Below are positions 1 to 17,568 of a stretch of 64,000 nucleotides of DNA, piece after piece. The position numbers and the translations under genes were made by a program. The DNA comes from Myotis daubentonii (lineage: Eukaryota; Chordata; Mammalia; Chiroptera; Vespertilionidae): the NCBI RefSeq assembly GCF_963259705.1, contig NC_081847.1:70329754-70393753 (forward strand), written 5' to 3'. The notes under the pieces were generated by a model. The model was not told the origin of the DNA, did not search any database, and was given only the letters and a program-made list of their open reading frames with translations. Numbering within the stretch: the first letter of the stretch is position 1; the number at the start of each line of letters is the position of its first letter.

Positions 1-400
1 GTTTTTCTTGAAATAATGTTTATTGCTTGTAATATTATATTTTAAATCATTTTTCTTGAAATATTAATGCTTATTGAATGTCACATTATTATATTTAAAA
101 TAGTTTTTCTTGAAACATTAATGTTTACTGCATGTAAAAAAATAAAATAAAGAAAAGAAAAACAGAACCATTTGACTAGAGTAGCAACAGAAGCCTAATG
201 ACAGCAGAAATATATTTTCAAAGTTCTGATAGAAAATAAACTGTTAGTCTAGTTCTGAATACCCAGTGAAACTTTTAAAAAACTAACAGATTTTCCCAGC
301 TTTAATGAGGTGTTATTGATAAATACAAATTGTATATATTTAAGGTCTACATCATAATGATTTTATATAGGCATATACTGTGAAATGATTTTGGCAATCA
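1..400. other. AT-rich sequence, no gene seen
   Basis: AT-rich and repetitive-looking. A motif of the form TTTTTCTTGAAA plus ATTAATG recurs about three times in the first 125 bases, which suggests a decayed short tandem duplication. No exon-like reading frame or recognisable domain is present. Confidence 0.5.
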
Positions 401-645
401 AGTTAATTAACATATGCATCACCTCCCATAGTCACCTCTTTCTTTTGTGGTGAGAACATTTAAGTTTTACTCTCTTGGAAAATTTCCAGTATATAATACT
501 GCAATGCTAACCACAGTCACCCTGCTGTAATTAGATCCCAGCACTTATTCATCTTATTAATGAAGGCTTTACACTTTGACCAGCATCTCCACATTTCTCC
601 CATCCCACAGTCTCTGGCAACCACCATTCTGGTATCAGCTTCAAC

Positions 646-874
646 TTTATATATATATATATATTTATTGATTTCAGAGAGGAAGTGACAGGGAGGGAGA
701 AAGAGAGAGAGAAACATCAATGATGAGAGAGGATCATTGATCGGCTGCCTCCTGCACGCCCCTTTGCTGGGGACCGAGCCCACAACCTGGGCATGTGCCC
801 TTGACTGGAATTGAACCCGGGACCCTTCAGTCCGCAGGCCAATGCTCTATCCACTGAACAAAACCAGCTAGGGC
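646..874 (-). mobile_element. Ves-type tRNA-derived SINE
   Basis: Minus-strand SINE. The pol III A/B-box head lies at the right end (reverse complement of a GGTTCGATTCC-like B box near 805-825) and the purine-rich body and tail at the left. It is flanked by an 11-bp direct repeat, TCAGCTTCAAC, at 635-645 and 875-885, which marks the target-site duplication. Confidence 0.88.
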
Positions 875-1218
875 TCAGCTTCAACATTTTAGGATTTCAT
901 ATATACGTGATATATATAAATGTGATCTATATCACATTTTCTTTATCCATTCATCTATGGATGGACAGTTAGGTTGTTTCCTTATGTTGGCTATTGTGAA
1001 TAATGCTACAATGAATGGGAGTAAAGATATCTTTTCAAAACACTGATTTCATTTTTTTTTTTTTTGTATGTACCCAGAGGTGGGATTGCCAGATCAAAGG
1101 GTAGGCCTATTTTAATATTTTTGAGGGAACTCCAGATTGTTTTCCATAAACAGGCTGTATCAATTTATATCTCCACTAACAGTGTACAGAGTTTCCTTGC
1201 CAACACTTGCTATTTCTT

Positions 1219-1319
1219 TTTTTTTATTTTTTATTTTTGGTACCCGTGACCGGAATTGAACCTGGAACCCTTCAGTCCACAGGCCAACGCTCTGTCCACT
1301 GAGCCAAACCAGTCAGGGC
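1219..1319 (-). mobile_element. Short SINE (tRNA head plus tail only)
   Basis: About 100 bp containing only the tRNA-like head of the Ves family, directly followed by an A-rich tail (T-rich on the plus strand). The flanks are a perfect 15-bp direct repeat, CACTTGCTATTTCTT, at 1204-1218 and 1320-1334. It therefore inserted as a unit lacking the usual SINE body. Confidence 0.85.
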
Positions 1320-1467
1320 CACTTGCTATTTCTTATCTTTTTTATAATAGCCATTCTAACAGGTATGAGATGATAGGTCATTGTGGTTTTGATTTGTATT
1401 TTATTAGTGATATTGAACACCTTTACATGTACCTGTTGGCCATTTGTATGTCATCTTTTTTTCAAAC

Positions 1468-1664
1468 CCTCACCTGAGGATATGTTGACAGTGAGAAAGA
1501 GAGAAGAACATTGATGTGAGAAAAGCATTGATTGGCTGCCTCCCATACATACTCACACTGGGGATCGAACCTGCAAGCTAAGTATGTGCCCTGACCAAAA
1601 TCAAACCTGCAACCTTTTGGTGTATGGGATGATGCTGCAACCAACTGAGCCATCTAACCAGGGC
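1468..1664 (-). mobile_element. Ves-type SINE, diverged
   Basis: It carries the CCTCACCTGAGGATAT tail signature at the left and an AGCCATCTAACCAGGGCT-like head end at the right, as in the other bat SINEs here, but with many substitutions. TSDs are not resolved. Confidence 0.75.
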
Positions 1665-1939
1665 TGTAAGTCTTCTTTTGAGAAGTGTCCATTTAAGTGC
1701 TTTGCCCATTTATTAATTAGTTTGTTTTCTTGCTATTGAATTCTTTGAGTTTCTTATATATTTTGGATATTAACACCTTATTACATATGCAATTCATAAA
1801 TATTTTATCTCGTTCTGCAGGTTGTCTCTTGTTGTTTGTTTCCTTTTCTGTGAGAAGGTTTTTTGTTTGCAATCCTGTCTATTTTTGTTTTTGTTGCCTG
1901 TGCTTTTGGGTCATATCCAAAAAAAATCATTGCCTAGAC

Positions 1940-2158
1940 CAGTGGTTCTCAACCTTCCTAATGCCACGACCCTTTAATACAGTCCTCATATTGTGGTGAC
2001 CCCCAATTTCATTGTTACAAATTGAACATAATTAAAGCATAGTGATTAATCACAAAAACAATATGTATTATGTATGTTTTCCGATGGTCCTAGGCGACCC
2101 CTGTGAAAGGGTCGTTCCAACCCCAAAGGGGTCGCGACCCACAGGTTGAGAACCGCTG
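1940..2158 (+). mobile_element. SPIN non-autonomous hAT transposon (MITE)
   Basis: 219 bp with terminal inverted repeats: CAGTGGTTCTCAACC at the left and the matching GGTTGAGAACCGCTG at the right, plus internal GGTCGCGACCC. The flanking 8-bp repeats are GCCTAGAC (1932-1939) and GCTTAGAC (2159-2166), one mismatch, as expected for hAT integration. Termini and interior match the SPIN family, known to have been horizontally acquired by vesper bats and several other tetrapods. No transposase is encoded. Confidence 0.92.
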
Positions 2159-3014
2159 GCTTAGACCAATGTCAAGAAGCATTTACCTGTATGTTTTCTT
2201 CTAGTAATTTTAAAGTTTTAGGTATTGCATTTAAGGCTTTAGGGAACTTTGAGTTAATTTTTGCATTTATTGTGAGATAAGGGCCCAATTTCATTCTTCT
2301 GAACATGGAGATCTAGTTTTCCCAATGCCATTTACTGAAGAGATTATACTTTCCACCTTCTGTGTTCTTGGCACCCTTGTCAAAAATCATTTACTATAAA
2401 TGTGTGGATTTCATTTGGGGCTTTCTATTGTGTTCCATTGGTCTATATGTGTATGTGTTTTATGTTTGTCAATACCATACTATGTTTTTAAGAAGATACC
2501 ATACTGTTTTGATTATTATAGCTTTGTAATATATTTTGAAATCAGAAAGTGTGGTTCTTCTAGTTTGTTATTTTTGCTGAAAATTGCTTTGGCTATTTGG
2601 GGTCTTATGTGGCTCCACATGAATTTTATGTGTTGTTTTTTTCTATTTCTGTGAGAAATGTCTTTGGAGTTTTGATAGAGATTTCATTGAATCTATATCA
2701 TGTTGGGTAGCATAGATATTTAAACAATATTAACTCTTTCAATCTATGAATGTGAGGTATCATTCCACTTTTTGTGTGTCTTTGCTAATTTCTTTCATCA
2801 CTGTGTTACAGTTTTCAGTGTACAGAACTTTCATTCCCTTGGTTAAATTTATTTCTAAATATTTTATTAATTTTGATTCTATTAGAAATAATTTTGTTTT
2901 CTTAATTTCTTTTTTTTTGATAGTTTGTTGTTAGTGTATAAAAACAGAATTGATTTTTTGTTGGTTGATTTTGTATTTTGCAACTTAACTGAATTTGGGG
3001 GGTTTTTATATATG

Positions 3015-3372
3015 CTAGCGGCCTGGTGCATGGATTCATGCACTGGTGAGGTCCCTCGGCGTGGCCTGCGGGGATCGGGCGAAAGCCGGTAGTCTGACAT
3101 CCCCCGAGGGGTCCCAGATTGCAAGTGGCACAGGCCAGGCCAAGGGACTCCACTGGTGCACCAATCTGTGCACCAGGCATCTAGTATGCATATAAGATCT
3201 TTGGTTAATCTCTTCCCTCCTTCCCTCCACCCCCCTTCCCTCTGAGATTCATCAGTCTGTTCCATGCCTGTGCATTGAGCATCTGCCCCCTGGTGGTCAG
3301 TGCGTGTTATAGCTACTGCTCAAACAGTCAAACGGTCAGACACTTAACAAATTAGGCTTTTATATATATAGA
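3015..3372 (-). mobile_element. Helitron (HeliBat-like, non-autonomous), array member 1
   Basis: Minus-strand Helitron. The 5' TC terminus followed by TATATATATAAAAG lies at 3372 and the 3' CTAG terminus at 3015-3018, preceded by the family's GTGCATGAATCCATGCAC-type hairpin. It contains the CTGCCCCCTGGTGGTCAGTG signature of bat Helitrons near 3282-3302. A second hairpin plus CTAG at about 3150-3184, in the opposite orientation, suggests an internal rearrangement or an older nested terminus. It encodes no Rep/helicase. Confidence 0.85.
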
Positions 3373-4382
3373 CTAGAGGCCCGGTGCACAAAAATTTGTG
3401 CACTCGGGTGAAGGGAGGGGTCTCTCAGACCGGCCTGTGCCCTCTCACAGTCTGGGACCCCTTGGGAGATAATGACCTGCTGGCTTAGGCCTGCTCCCAG
3501 GTGGCAGAGGGCAGGCCCAATCCCTAGGTGCAGCCCCTGGTCGGGCTCAGAGCAGGGCCGACTGGGGAGTTGGGGCGCCGCCACTGTCATGCACAGAGCA
3601 GGGCAGATTGGGAGGTTGCAATGCCACCCTCAGTCACGCTCAGGGTAGGGCCGATTGGGGGGTTGGGGCACCGCCCCCTGTCACACTCAAGGCAGGGTCG
3701 ATGGGGAGGTTGCGGAGCCACCCCCTGTCACGCACAGAGCAGGGCCCATTAAGGGGGTTGGGGCTCCATACCCTGTCATGCACAGAGCAGGGTCAATCAG
3801 GGGGTTGGGGAGCTCCCCCTGTCACTCACAGAGTAGGGCCGATAGGGGAGTTGGGGCACCGCCCCCTGTCACACTCAGGGCAGGGCGGATCAGGGGGTTG
3901 GGGCGCCGCCCTCTATCACCCGCAGAGCAGGGCCAATCAGGGGGTTGGGGCGCCACCACTGTCACACTCAGGGCAGGGCAGATGGGGAGGTTATGACTCT
4001 ACCCCATCACACACAGAGCAGGGCCCGTGGCGGGGAGGGGGTTGGGGCGCCGCCCTCTAACACCCACAGAGCAGGGCCGATCAGGTGGTTGGGGCGCCGC
4101 CACTCTCATACTCAGGGCAGGGCCAATGGGGAGGTTATGGCTCTACCCTGTCACACACAGAGCAGGGCCCGTGGGGGGCAGGGGGGTTGGAGCGCCTTAC
4201 CCTGTCAAAAACAGAGCAGGGCGGATAGGGAGGTTGTGGCCCCGCCCCCTGTCACACACAGAGCTGCAGGGCAATCAGGGGGTTTGGACGCTGCCCCCTG
4301 TCACGCTGATCCCGGTGCCGGGAGGCCTCGCGGCTCCGCTGATCCCGGTACTGGGAGGCATATTACCCTTTTACTATATAGA
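3373..4382 (-). mobile_element. Helitron, array member 2, carrying a minisatellite
   Basis: Its 3' CTAG terminus (3373-3376), with the AGGCCCGGTGCACAAA hairpin, starts on the base after member 1 ends. Its 5' TC terminus followed by TATATAGTAAAAGGG is at 4382. Most of the interior (3528-4290) is a 46-49-bp tandem repeat. Long reading frames across it (113-181 codons in several frames) come from the stop-poor GC-rich repeat and are not genes. Confidence 0.87.
3528..4290. repeat. 46-49-bp minisatellite inside a Helitron
   Basis: Roughly 15 diverged copies of a unit with the landmarks GCAGGGCCGAT, GGGGGTTGGGGC, CCGCCCCCTGTCAC and CACAGA, spaced 46-49 bp apart. A related single unit in inverted orientation occurs at about 4943-4970 in the neighbouring Helitron. 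Confidence 0.88.
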
Positions 4383-5030
4383 ATAGAGGCCTGGTGCATG
4401 GGTGGGGCTGGCTGGTTTGCCCTGAAGGGTGTCCTGGATCAGGGTGGGGGTCCCCACTGGGGTGCCTGGCCAGTCTGGGTGAGGGGATGATGGCTGTTTG
4501 CAGCTGGTCACACACCCTTCAGGGTGGGGGTCCCCACTGGGGTGCCTGGCCAGTCTGGCTGAGGGGCTGAGGGCTGTTTTCAGGCTGGGACTGAAGCTCC
4601 CAACCGCTCCTTTTTTCTTTTTTCTTTTTTTTTTATTCTGGGCCAGCTTTAGCTCTGAGGCCTCGGCTGCTGAAAACAGGTTTCTAGCCTTTGTTTACCA
4701 TCTGTATTTGATACAATGTTGTGGTCCGGCTGGCTGAAGCCCCGCTGAGTAAAGCAGGTTTCTGGGTTTTTTTTAGCTTCTATATTCGCAACATAGTTGC
4801 TGAGAGTTGCAGCTGAGAGGCGGGCAAGTCAGGTGGGGAACGTTGGAGTCCTCCGTCACTGAAGCAAGCAAGCCTCCCTGTTCGCATCAGCTGCCTGGCT
4901 GCCGGTCGCCATCTTGGCTGCCAGTTAATTTGCATATCTTGGCCCTACTCTGTGAGTGACAGGGGGATTAGCCAATGGGAAGGGTAGCGGTCGTACGCCA
5001 ATTACCATGTTTCTCTTTTATTAGTGTAGA
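4383..5030 (-). mobile_element. Helitron, array member 3
   Basis: It begins directly after member 2 with ATAGAGGCCTGGTGCAT, a decayed CTAG-type 3' end, and runs to a 5' TC terminus at 5030 (minus strand TCTACACTAATAAAAGAG). It contains a CCAAGATGGCG motif near its 5' end, as does the Helitron at 15455. Interrupted L1 sequence resumes at 5031. Confidence 0.8.
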
Positions 5031-5999
5031 TTATCATGCCATCTGCAAACACAATTTAACTTCTTCCATTCTAATTTGAATGTTTTTTCTTTTCTTTCTT
5101 TTTCTTGTGTAATTTTCTGGCCAGGACTTCCAGTACTGTGTTGAATAGAAATGGCAAGAGTGAGCATCCTTGTTTTGTTCCTGATCTTAGAGGAAAAGCT
5201 TTCAGTATGATATTAACTATGTATTATATTAGCTGTGGGCTTGTCATATATGACCTTTACTGTAGAGAAATTAATCATGAAAGGATGATGAATTTCTTAC
5301 ATGTTTTTTCTGTATCTATTGATGATCAAATGATTTTTATACTTTATTCTGGTAATGTGGTCAATCACATCGATTGATTTGTAGATGTTGCCTCCTTGCC
5401 TCCTAAGGATAAATTCCACTTAGTCATGTTGTATAATCCTTTGAATCTGCTGTTAAATTCAGTTTTTACCAGATAATTAAAATGACCTGTCTTTAAGTCT
5501 ACCAATCTTTCTTCTGCTTGACCAAGTCTGTTTTTGAAGCCCCTCCAGTGAATTTTTCAGTTTATTTATTGTATTCTTCATCTACAGAATTTTTGTTTTG
5601 TTCTTCTTTAATCATTTCTATTTCTTTGATGACAGTATCTTTGTATTCATATGTCATTTAAAAAATTTTTTCATTTGGTTGTGAATCTGTGTTCTTTTAT
5701 AACTGAGCTTTAAAAAATAAGTATTTTGACATTTTTGTTAGCCAATTTAAAGACCTCCATTTCTTTTAGGTTGGTTACTGAAAATTTGTTTTCTTCCTTT
5801 GGATGTGCCATGATTTCTTGATTTTTCATGTTCCTGTAAGTTTCCTTTCTTGTCTGCACATTTGAAGAAGTGGCTGCCTCTCCCAGCCTTTATGAACTGG
5901 TTTTGACTGAGAGACACCTTTACTGGTCAGTAGTACTTGATATAAAGCAAGACAGAGACCAACTCTGCAGGGAGTACACAATAAAGCTGGGACTAAACC

Positions 6000-6506
6000 C
6001 CTTTCACGTCTTCCCTTCCCTCCTAGAGAAAAAGCCTCAATTCTGTGCTTTTTCCAATCTTACAGAGCAGTGCCTCCTCTAAGAGGATATCTCCTCCTTC
6101 CTTCATTGTTAGCTGTCCCAGTGCTTGGTATATTTGGTCACTATATAATGATAAAAAATTCAACCCGCCAGGAATTCATTCATATTTACCTAAATCAATA
6201 GAATCAGGATATAATAAGCAAACATCAATGGAATTACAGGCATAAACTGAAAAATCCATGGCTGTGTGAAGAGCCCTCAATATACTTTTCTCAATTATTG
6301 TGAAGTCAATGAGAACAAACATTAGAAAGATTTAAGACATTTAAACAACACACAATGGAGATATACCATGCTCTGCACTAAGAGACTGCCCTTCCTCAGT
6401 GTCAGAATGTTGATCACTGATTTGGAGTTATTTAGAAGGTTATGTCTTTGGAGGAGGCAGCTACTTGCTCTGAGTTTAAGGCAAGGTTTATTAAAGAGAC
6501 ATACAG
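6000..6506. other. Unassigned sequence
   Basis: No exon, domain or confident repeat assignment. Probably the continuation of old L1 5' sequence followed by single-copy DNA. Confidence 0.35.
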
Positions 6507-6541
6507 CCAAAACCGGTTTGGCTCACTGGATAGAGCGTCGG
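6507..6541 (+). mobile_element. SINE head fragment fused to half-L1
   Basis: About 35 bp of the Ves SINE 5' end (GGTTTGGCTCACTGGATAGAG) breaks off abruptly into half-L1 sequence. It is either a truncated SINE or a SINE-L1 chimaeric junction. Confidence 0.6.
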
Positions 6542-6765
6542 GTGCGATACTCTAGTCTGCTATTGGAACTCTGTATAATATTCTTTATTTCAGTCAGTGT
6601 TTGCTTAATTTCTATATGGTCCTTTTTCATATCCTCGAGGGTCTCACTAGATTTCTTGAGAGTCTCATTAACTTTATCGGCGGTTTCTAGAAAATTCTTG
6701 AAAAACTTTATAAGTGTGGTTTTGAACTCTATATCCAGTAGTTTGCTTTCCTCCATTTCTGTCAT
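6523..6765 (-). pseudogene. L1-type ORF1 N-terminal fragment
   Basis: An 80-codon frame similar to the first 75 or so residues of the ORF1 protein at 29842-30690. Shared features are the EFKTTL/EFRTTL and AADK/TADK motifs and the EIKQTLTEI/EIKHTRTEI coiled-coil segment. It lacks the RNA-recognition and C-terminal domains, and the last residues are read from SINE sequence. Confidence 0.75.
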
Positions 6766-7935
6766 TTGTGACCTGTTTCTTTTGTCTCCGCATTTTTTAT
6801 GCTTCCCTGTGTTGATAGGGTGGCTTTCTGTGCTAGGTGTCCTATAGGGCCCAGTGGCTCAGCCTCCCCAATTACCTGAGGTGGACACTCTTGGTGAACC
6901 CCTTTGTGGGCTTTGTGTACAGTCTTGTTGTAGTTAAGCCTTGATTGTTGTAGGTATCACTGGGAGGAATTGACCTCCAGGCCAATTGTCTGTGAGAATC
7001 AGCTGTGTTGACAGTGGGAGAACTTCTGTGCTGGAGACACCCTTCTGGGGCAAGACTTACTTCAGTGGGGCTTTGGTGCTCACTGAGTCTGCCCCCTGAG
7101 TGTGTCCCTTATGGACCTGAGGAGTTGTAATCTGTATGGTCCCATTCTGACCACTGGGTACACTGACTGGCTCTTGGATCTCTAAGGAGGTGCTAATTTA
7201 GCCTCTGCCTGAGGCTACCCAGCAGGATCTATGGAGAGATCTGAAGATTCCTCTTCTTTGTTTGGGGTTTGGAGGTGCCCAGATGAGGCCCAGCTGTGAA
7301 GCAATGCAAGCTGCTGTGGGGCCTTGGGCCTTCTTTTGGAAGTTCTGTGTCTCTCTGACCCAGCTGCAGTTTTTTAGGTAATTTTCAGATTGCAAAGGGC
7401 CAGGCCATTCATATGCAAAAGCCTCTGCGCACAGCTTGGGTGGGGCAGGGTCTCAGGGAATCCACAGGGTGGAGCAAACAGCTATGGCTGATCCTCAGTC
7501 CTACCCTAAGAGGCCCAGGGTCCCAGTGTCCCACGGTAATGGCTGCAAGCACCTCTGAGAGAAAGCCGCCCTCGAGTTCCACCTGCTGCCAGACAGCCCA
7601 GTTTCTCCCCGTATGAGTCTGGGTCTCCAGAGACTTGCCTGAAACAGGAGTTCAGAGCAGTTGGGAGCTTGAGACTCCCTCCTGATTGAAAAAGACAACC
7701 ATGTCCTCAGTTGCCAGCCCTTTCCACGTGCGCCTCCGTACCTCTGCACTTTACTTCCGCACCGCCTCTGGGTCTCAGTGTGCTTTTCTCTTTCCTTCTA
7801 GTTGTAGAATTTTCACTTAGCCAGCCTTCCTGTGGTTCTGGATGATGTCAGTTTTGTCTTTTAGTTGTATTTTCGAAGTGGTTGTGCAAGGCAGCAATTT
7901 CTGGTGTTTACCTATGCCGCCATCTTCCTCTCTTA
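6542..7935 (-). mobile_element. Half-L1-like element, 3' truncated (5' UTR plus start of ORF1)
   Basis: On the minus strand this aligns by eye with the intact ORF1-only element at 29478-31391. It shares the GCCGCCATCTT-containing 5' end near 7917-7930, a roughly 1-kb 5' UTR, and the N-terminal part of ORF1 at 6523-6765. Two candidate starts, near 6793 and 6765, lie in different frames, so the ORF is frameshifted. Everything beyond the coiled-coil region is missing, and the element ends at a SINE fragment. Confidence 0.75.
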
Positions 7936-8618
7936 CTGTTTTTAAAATGCATTTACTCTAAGAGAGCTAATACAGTAAGGCATTAGCAGTTCTTCCCATC
8001 ATAATATTTTAAAAATACTTAAGGGCCAGGAAGAGACCTAGAAAATGGAGATGTGAGTTAGTGGGGAAATATCATCTATTTATGTGGTTGTCTAAGATCA
8101 TAAGTTCCCAGGCTTGGATAACACCAGAAGGAATAAAAGGGATCCTTTTGTTACCCCAGGTCATCTGGGATCCTTGTTCCTCCTAAGATGGAGGGCCATA
8201 TGCCCAGGCTCTCTCCTGAAAGTCTGTTTCTTGTCATGAGTGGTACAAAGAAAAGTGCTCCTTAGAGCCTGGGATTGCCCCAGGAGTGACTGTGGGCAAA
8301 CTAGCCTTGTAACTGCTACAGCGGAATCACTGTGATCATTCACATGTGGCCTCTCACCCAGAGCCACATGGGCAAGTGTCTGGGTAGATCACATACTGTA
8401 CCATGGAAGAGTGTGGGACCATGGAGAGGGTCCTGGGACTGAAGGTCCTGTCCTACTTGCCATGTGACCAGAGACAAGCCCCTTCTCCATTATGATTCTC
8501 AGTTTTTAAATTTGTAAACTAAGGGAATTGGTGGATTATTTCTAAGGTTCATCTGCATGTGCTTTGTGTCTCTCTCTGGTTTGTGCCTAACCCCTGCCCC
8601 TCTTCTCATCCCACACAG
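7936..8618. other. Upstream region of WFDC8; first exon not identified
   Basis: No repeat recognised. The first WFDC8 exon, with the start codon, must end in phase 2 and should lie here or further left. A short ATG-containing stretch before GTGAGT at about 8046-8053 fits the phase but has no other support, so I do not call it. Confidence 0.4.
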
Positions 8619-15950
<7,332 letters not shown>

Positions 15951-15974
15951 GTAAGTAAAAATATTTTCTTTTTT

Positions 15975-16078
15975 ACAAATTTATTTATTGATTTTTAAAG
16001 AGAGAGAGTGTGTGAGAGAGAGAGAAACATCATGTTGTTGTTTCACTAAGTTGTACATGATTCTTATATGTGCCCTGA
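15975..16078 (-). mobile_element. Degenerate SINE fragment
   Basis: Has the TTTATTGATTTTTAAAGAGAGAG and GAGAGAAACATC body of the Ves family, then decays after about 60 bp. Confidence 0.6.
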
Positions 16079-16079
16079 C

Positions 16080-16286
16080 CCCATGCTTTATAGAATTTCT
16101 TCTTTTCAGACATTCTGGAATGAAAGAATTTGGCTGCTGCTATTTTTATTAGAATTTTTTTTACACCTGCTTCCCCCCTTCCTAGGCTATTAATACAGAT
16201 AGTTATTGCTTTTGTCCCTCTGAAATTCCTTCTAAGAGCTGAGTGCTAGGGGGACAATGTCCAATCACTTCATGCTCTAGGAACTG
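16080..16286 (+). repeat. Duplicated block, copy 1 (possible WFDC8 3' UTR exon)
   Basis: Shares long stretches with 17088-17568: TTTTCAGACATTCTGGAATG, CTAGGCTATTAATACAGATAG, TTTTGTCCCTCTGAAATT, AGAGCTGAG and GGAACTG. A pyrimidine tract plus CAG just before ACATTCTGG in both copies looks like a splice acceptor. Lying downstream of the WFDC8 stop-codon donor, it may be a 3' UTR exon; that role is inferred. Confidence 0.6.
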
Positions 16287-16526
16287 GTACATGGGATCGA
16301 TGACGTCACTGGTGAACCATTCATCTAGCAGTAGGATGATAATCCTGAAGCAGTTGCTGCCTGGCTAAGAAAGGACAAGTATGTGGCAAAGCCAGTCACT
16401 AAGCTATACAAGAGCCCAGGAGTGTTCCACCAATTTTCTGGAATGGAGACTAACAAAAGCTGGCCCTGTGCTTACATGCTTTTCTTGAACAAGATCACAC
16501 CTATACAATCCAAAGAAGCATACTGA
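16287..16526 (+). pseudogene. AK4: AK4 (adenylate kinase 4) retrocopy fragment
   Basis: 80 codons read as the C-terminus of mitochondrial adenylate kinase 4: VHGIDDVTGEPF, then two in-frame stops, DDNPEAVAAWLRKDKY, LYKSPGVFHQFSGME and ITPIQSKEAY followed by a stop at 16524. This matches the AK4 C-terminus I remember (HGIDDVTGEP, ITPIQSKEAY). It is intron-free, 5' truncated at position 16287, and dead. The following few hundred bases may be its 3' UTR. Flanked on both sides by the duplicated block, with no clear poly(A) tail or short TSD. Confidence 0.88.
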
Positions 16527-17087
16527 GCCCGCCCAGTGGAAGAACCAGGAGGATGTGGTTCTTTCAATTATATGTGTAGTTTTGGTGTGGTGTCCCAGTT
16601 AGAAGCTAGCTGAGCTAGCTTGCAGTGTCTTCTAGTATAAATGGTGAACTGATTTGAAAACTAATGAGTAGAAAGAGTTAATGAGGAGGCTCTTCACTGC
16701 CTTTCAAAAGAAGGGTCGCTTATACATGTTGAAGATATCTCTGCACATGTGTCAAGCCATTCACAAGGAAGCACATACAGGCTGCATTTCAAACATGTAT
16801 AACCCAAGCTCTAGCTGATCTGAGAGTCATGCTGTTGTCATAGTAGCCATGATGGTGGTGGTCTTTGGGTCTCCCCCATCCCCTAAAGGCTGTTGAACCA
16901 TAGCACCAGTAGACGTGGGAATGCCAAGGGCTCTAGCCTGGGGTTTGTCCCGTGTTCTCTGGTATGTGCCCCCCTGGTGACAATGAGGGTGAAGTTAGTT
17001 GCTTCCCGTGGTCGATTTTATGACTTTGAGTGACTGTGTCCACAATTCATTTTTTTCTCTCTTAGGAGTAATACCTTCTTTTCTGCA
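16527..17087 (+). other. Probable AK4-derived 3' UTR / unassigned
   Basis: No reading frame of note. Its position, directly after the retrocopy's stop codon and before the second copy of the duplicated block, suggests retrocopy 3' UTR, but I cannot confirm it. Confidence 0.4.
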
Positions 17088-17568
17088 TCCATGCTCCACA
17101 GAATCTCTTTTTTTCAGACATTCTGGAATGAAAGAAAGATTTCTGCTTTTCACTTATTTTTATTTTCTTGGTTAATCCTCACCTGAGGATATTTTTCCAT
17201 TTATTTTTAGAGAGATTGGAAGGAAGAGGGAGAGACAGAGAGAATCAACTATGTGAGGGAGACATATCAATTGGTTGCCTCCTGCACGCACCCCCACCAG
17301 GGCCAGGGAACCTGCAACTAAGGTACATGCCCTTGACTGGAATCAAGCTCGGAACCCTTCAGGCTGCAGGCCAATGTTCTACCCACTGAGCCAAACCAGC
17401 TAGGGCTCTGCTATTTTTTTTATAAGACTGCATTTTTTCCATTTCTGTTTCTTCCCTCCCTAGGCTATTAATACAGATAGTTACTGTTTTTGTCCCTCTG
17501 AAATTTCTTTCTAAGAGCTGAGCACCAGGGGATGATACTGAATTGTTCACACACCAGGAACTGAGCTC
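17088..17568 (+). repeat. Duplicated block, copy 2, with SINE inserted
   Basis: Second copy of the 16080-16286 block, offset by about 1008 bp and split by a minus-strand SINE at about 17172-17407. Similarity runs out shortly after GGAACTG near 17568. Confidence 0.65.
17172..17407 (-). mobile_element. Ves-type SINE
   Basis: Complete minus-strand copy: AATCCTCACCTGAGGATATTT tail signature, AG-rich body, and a head ending AAACCAGCTAGGGCT. Confidence 0.85.

Larger units (their letters stand above)
400..6000 (-). mobile_element. Old, fragmented LINE-1, interrupted by younger insertions
   Basis: Sequence outside the nested elements reads on the minus strand as a decayed mammalian L1. The 3' part is near 400-1200, ORF2 around 1335-3014 and 5031-5450, and ORF1/5' UTR-like sequence about 5450-6000. 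ORF2 is full of stops, so this is a fossil. It served as landing site for a Ves SINE (646-874), a short SINE (1219-1319), a further SINE (1468-1664), a SPIN hAT element (1940-2158) and a triple Helitron array (3015-5030). The L1 text resumes directly at 5031 after the array, which shows the array is an insertion. Limits are approximate. Confidence 0.75.

Noticed and set aside
2882..3265. 127-codon minus-strand frame
   Set aside because: Composite of Helitron and old L1 sequence; no protein family recognised.
3608..4490. 113-181-codon frames in several plus-strand frames
   Set aside because: They follow the minisatellite within a Helitron.
8046..8053. Candidate first exon of WFDC8 (ATG shortly before GTGAGT, phase 2)
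   Set aside because: Phase fits, but it encodes only two full codons and has no other support; listed as unknown instead.
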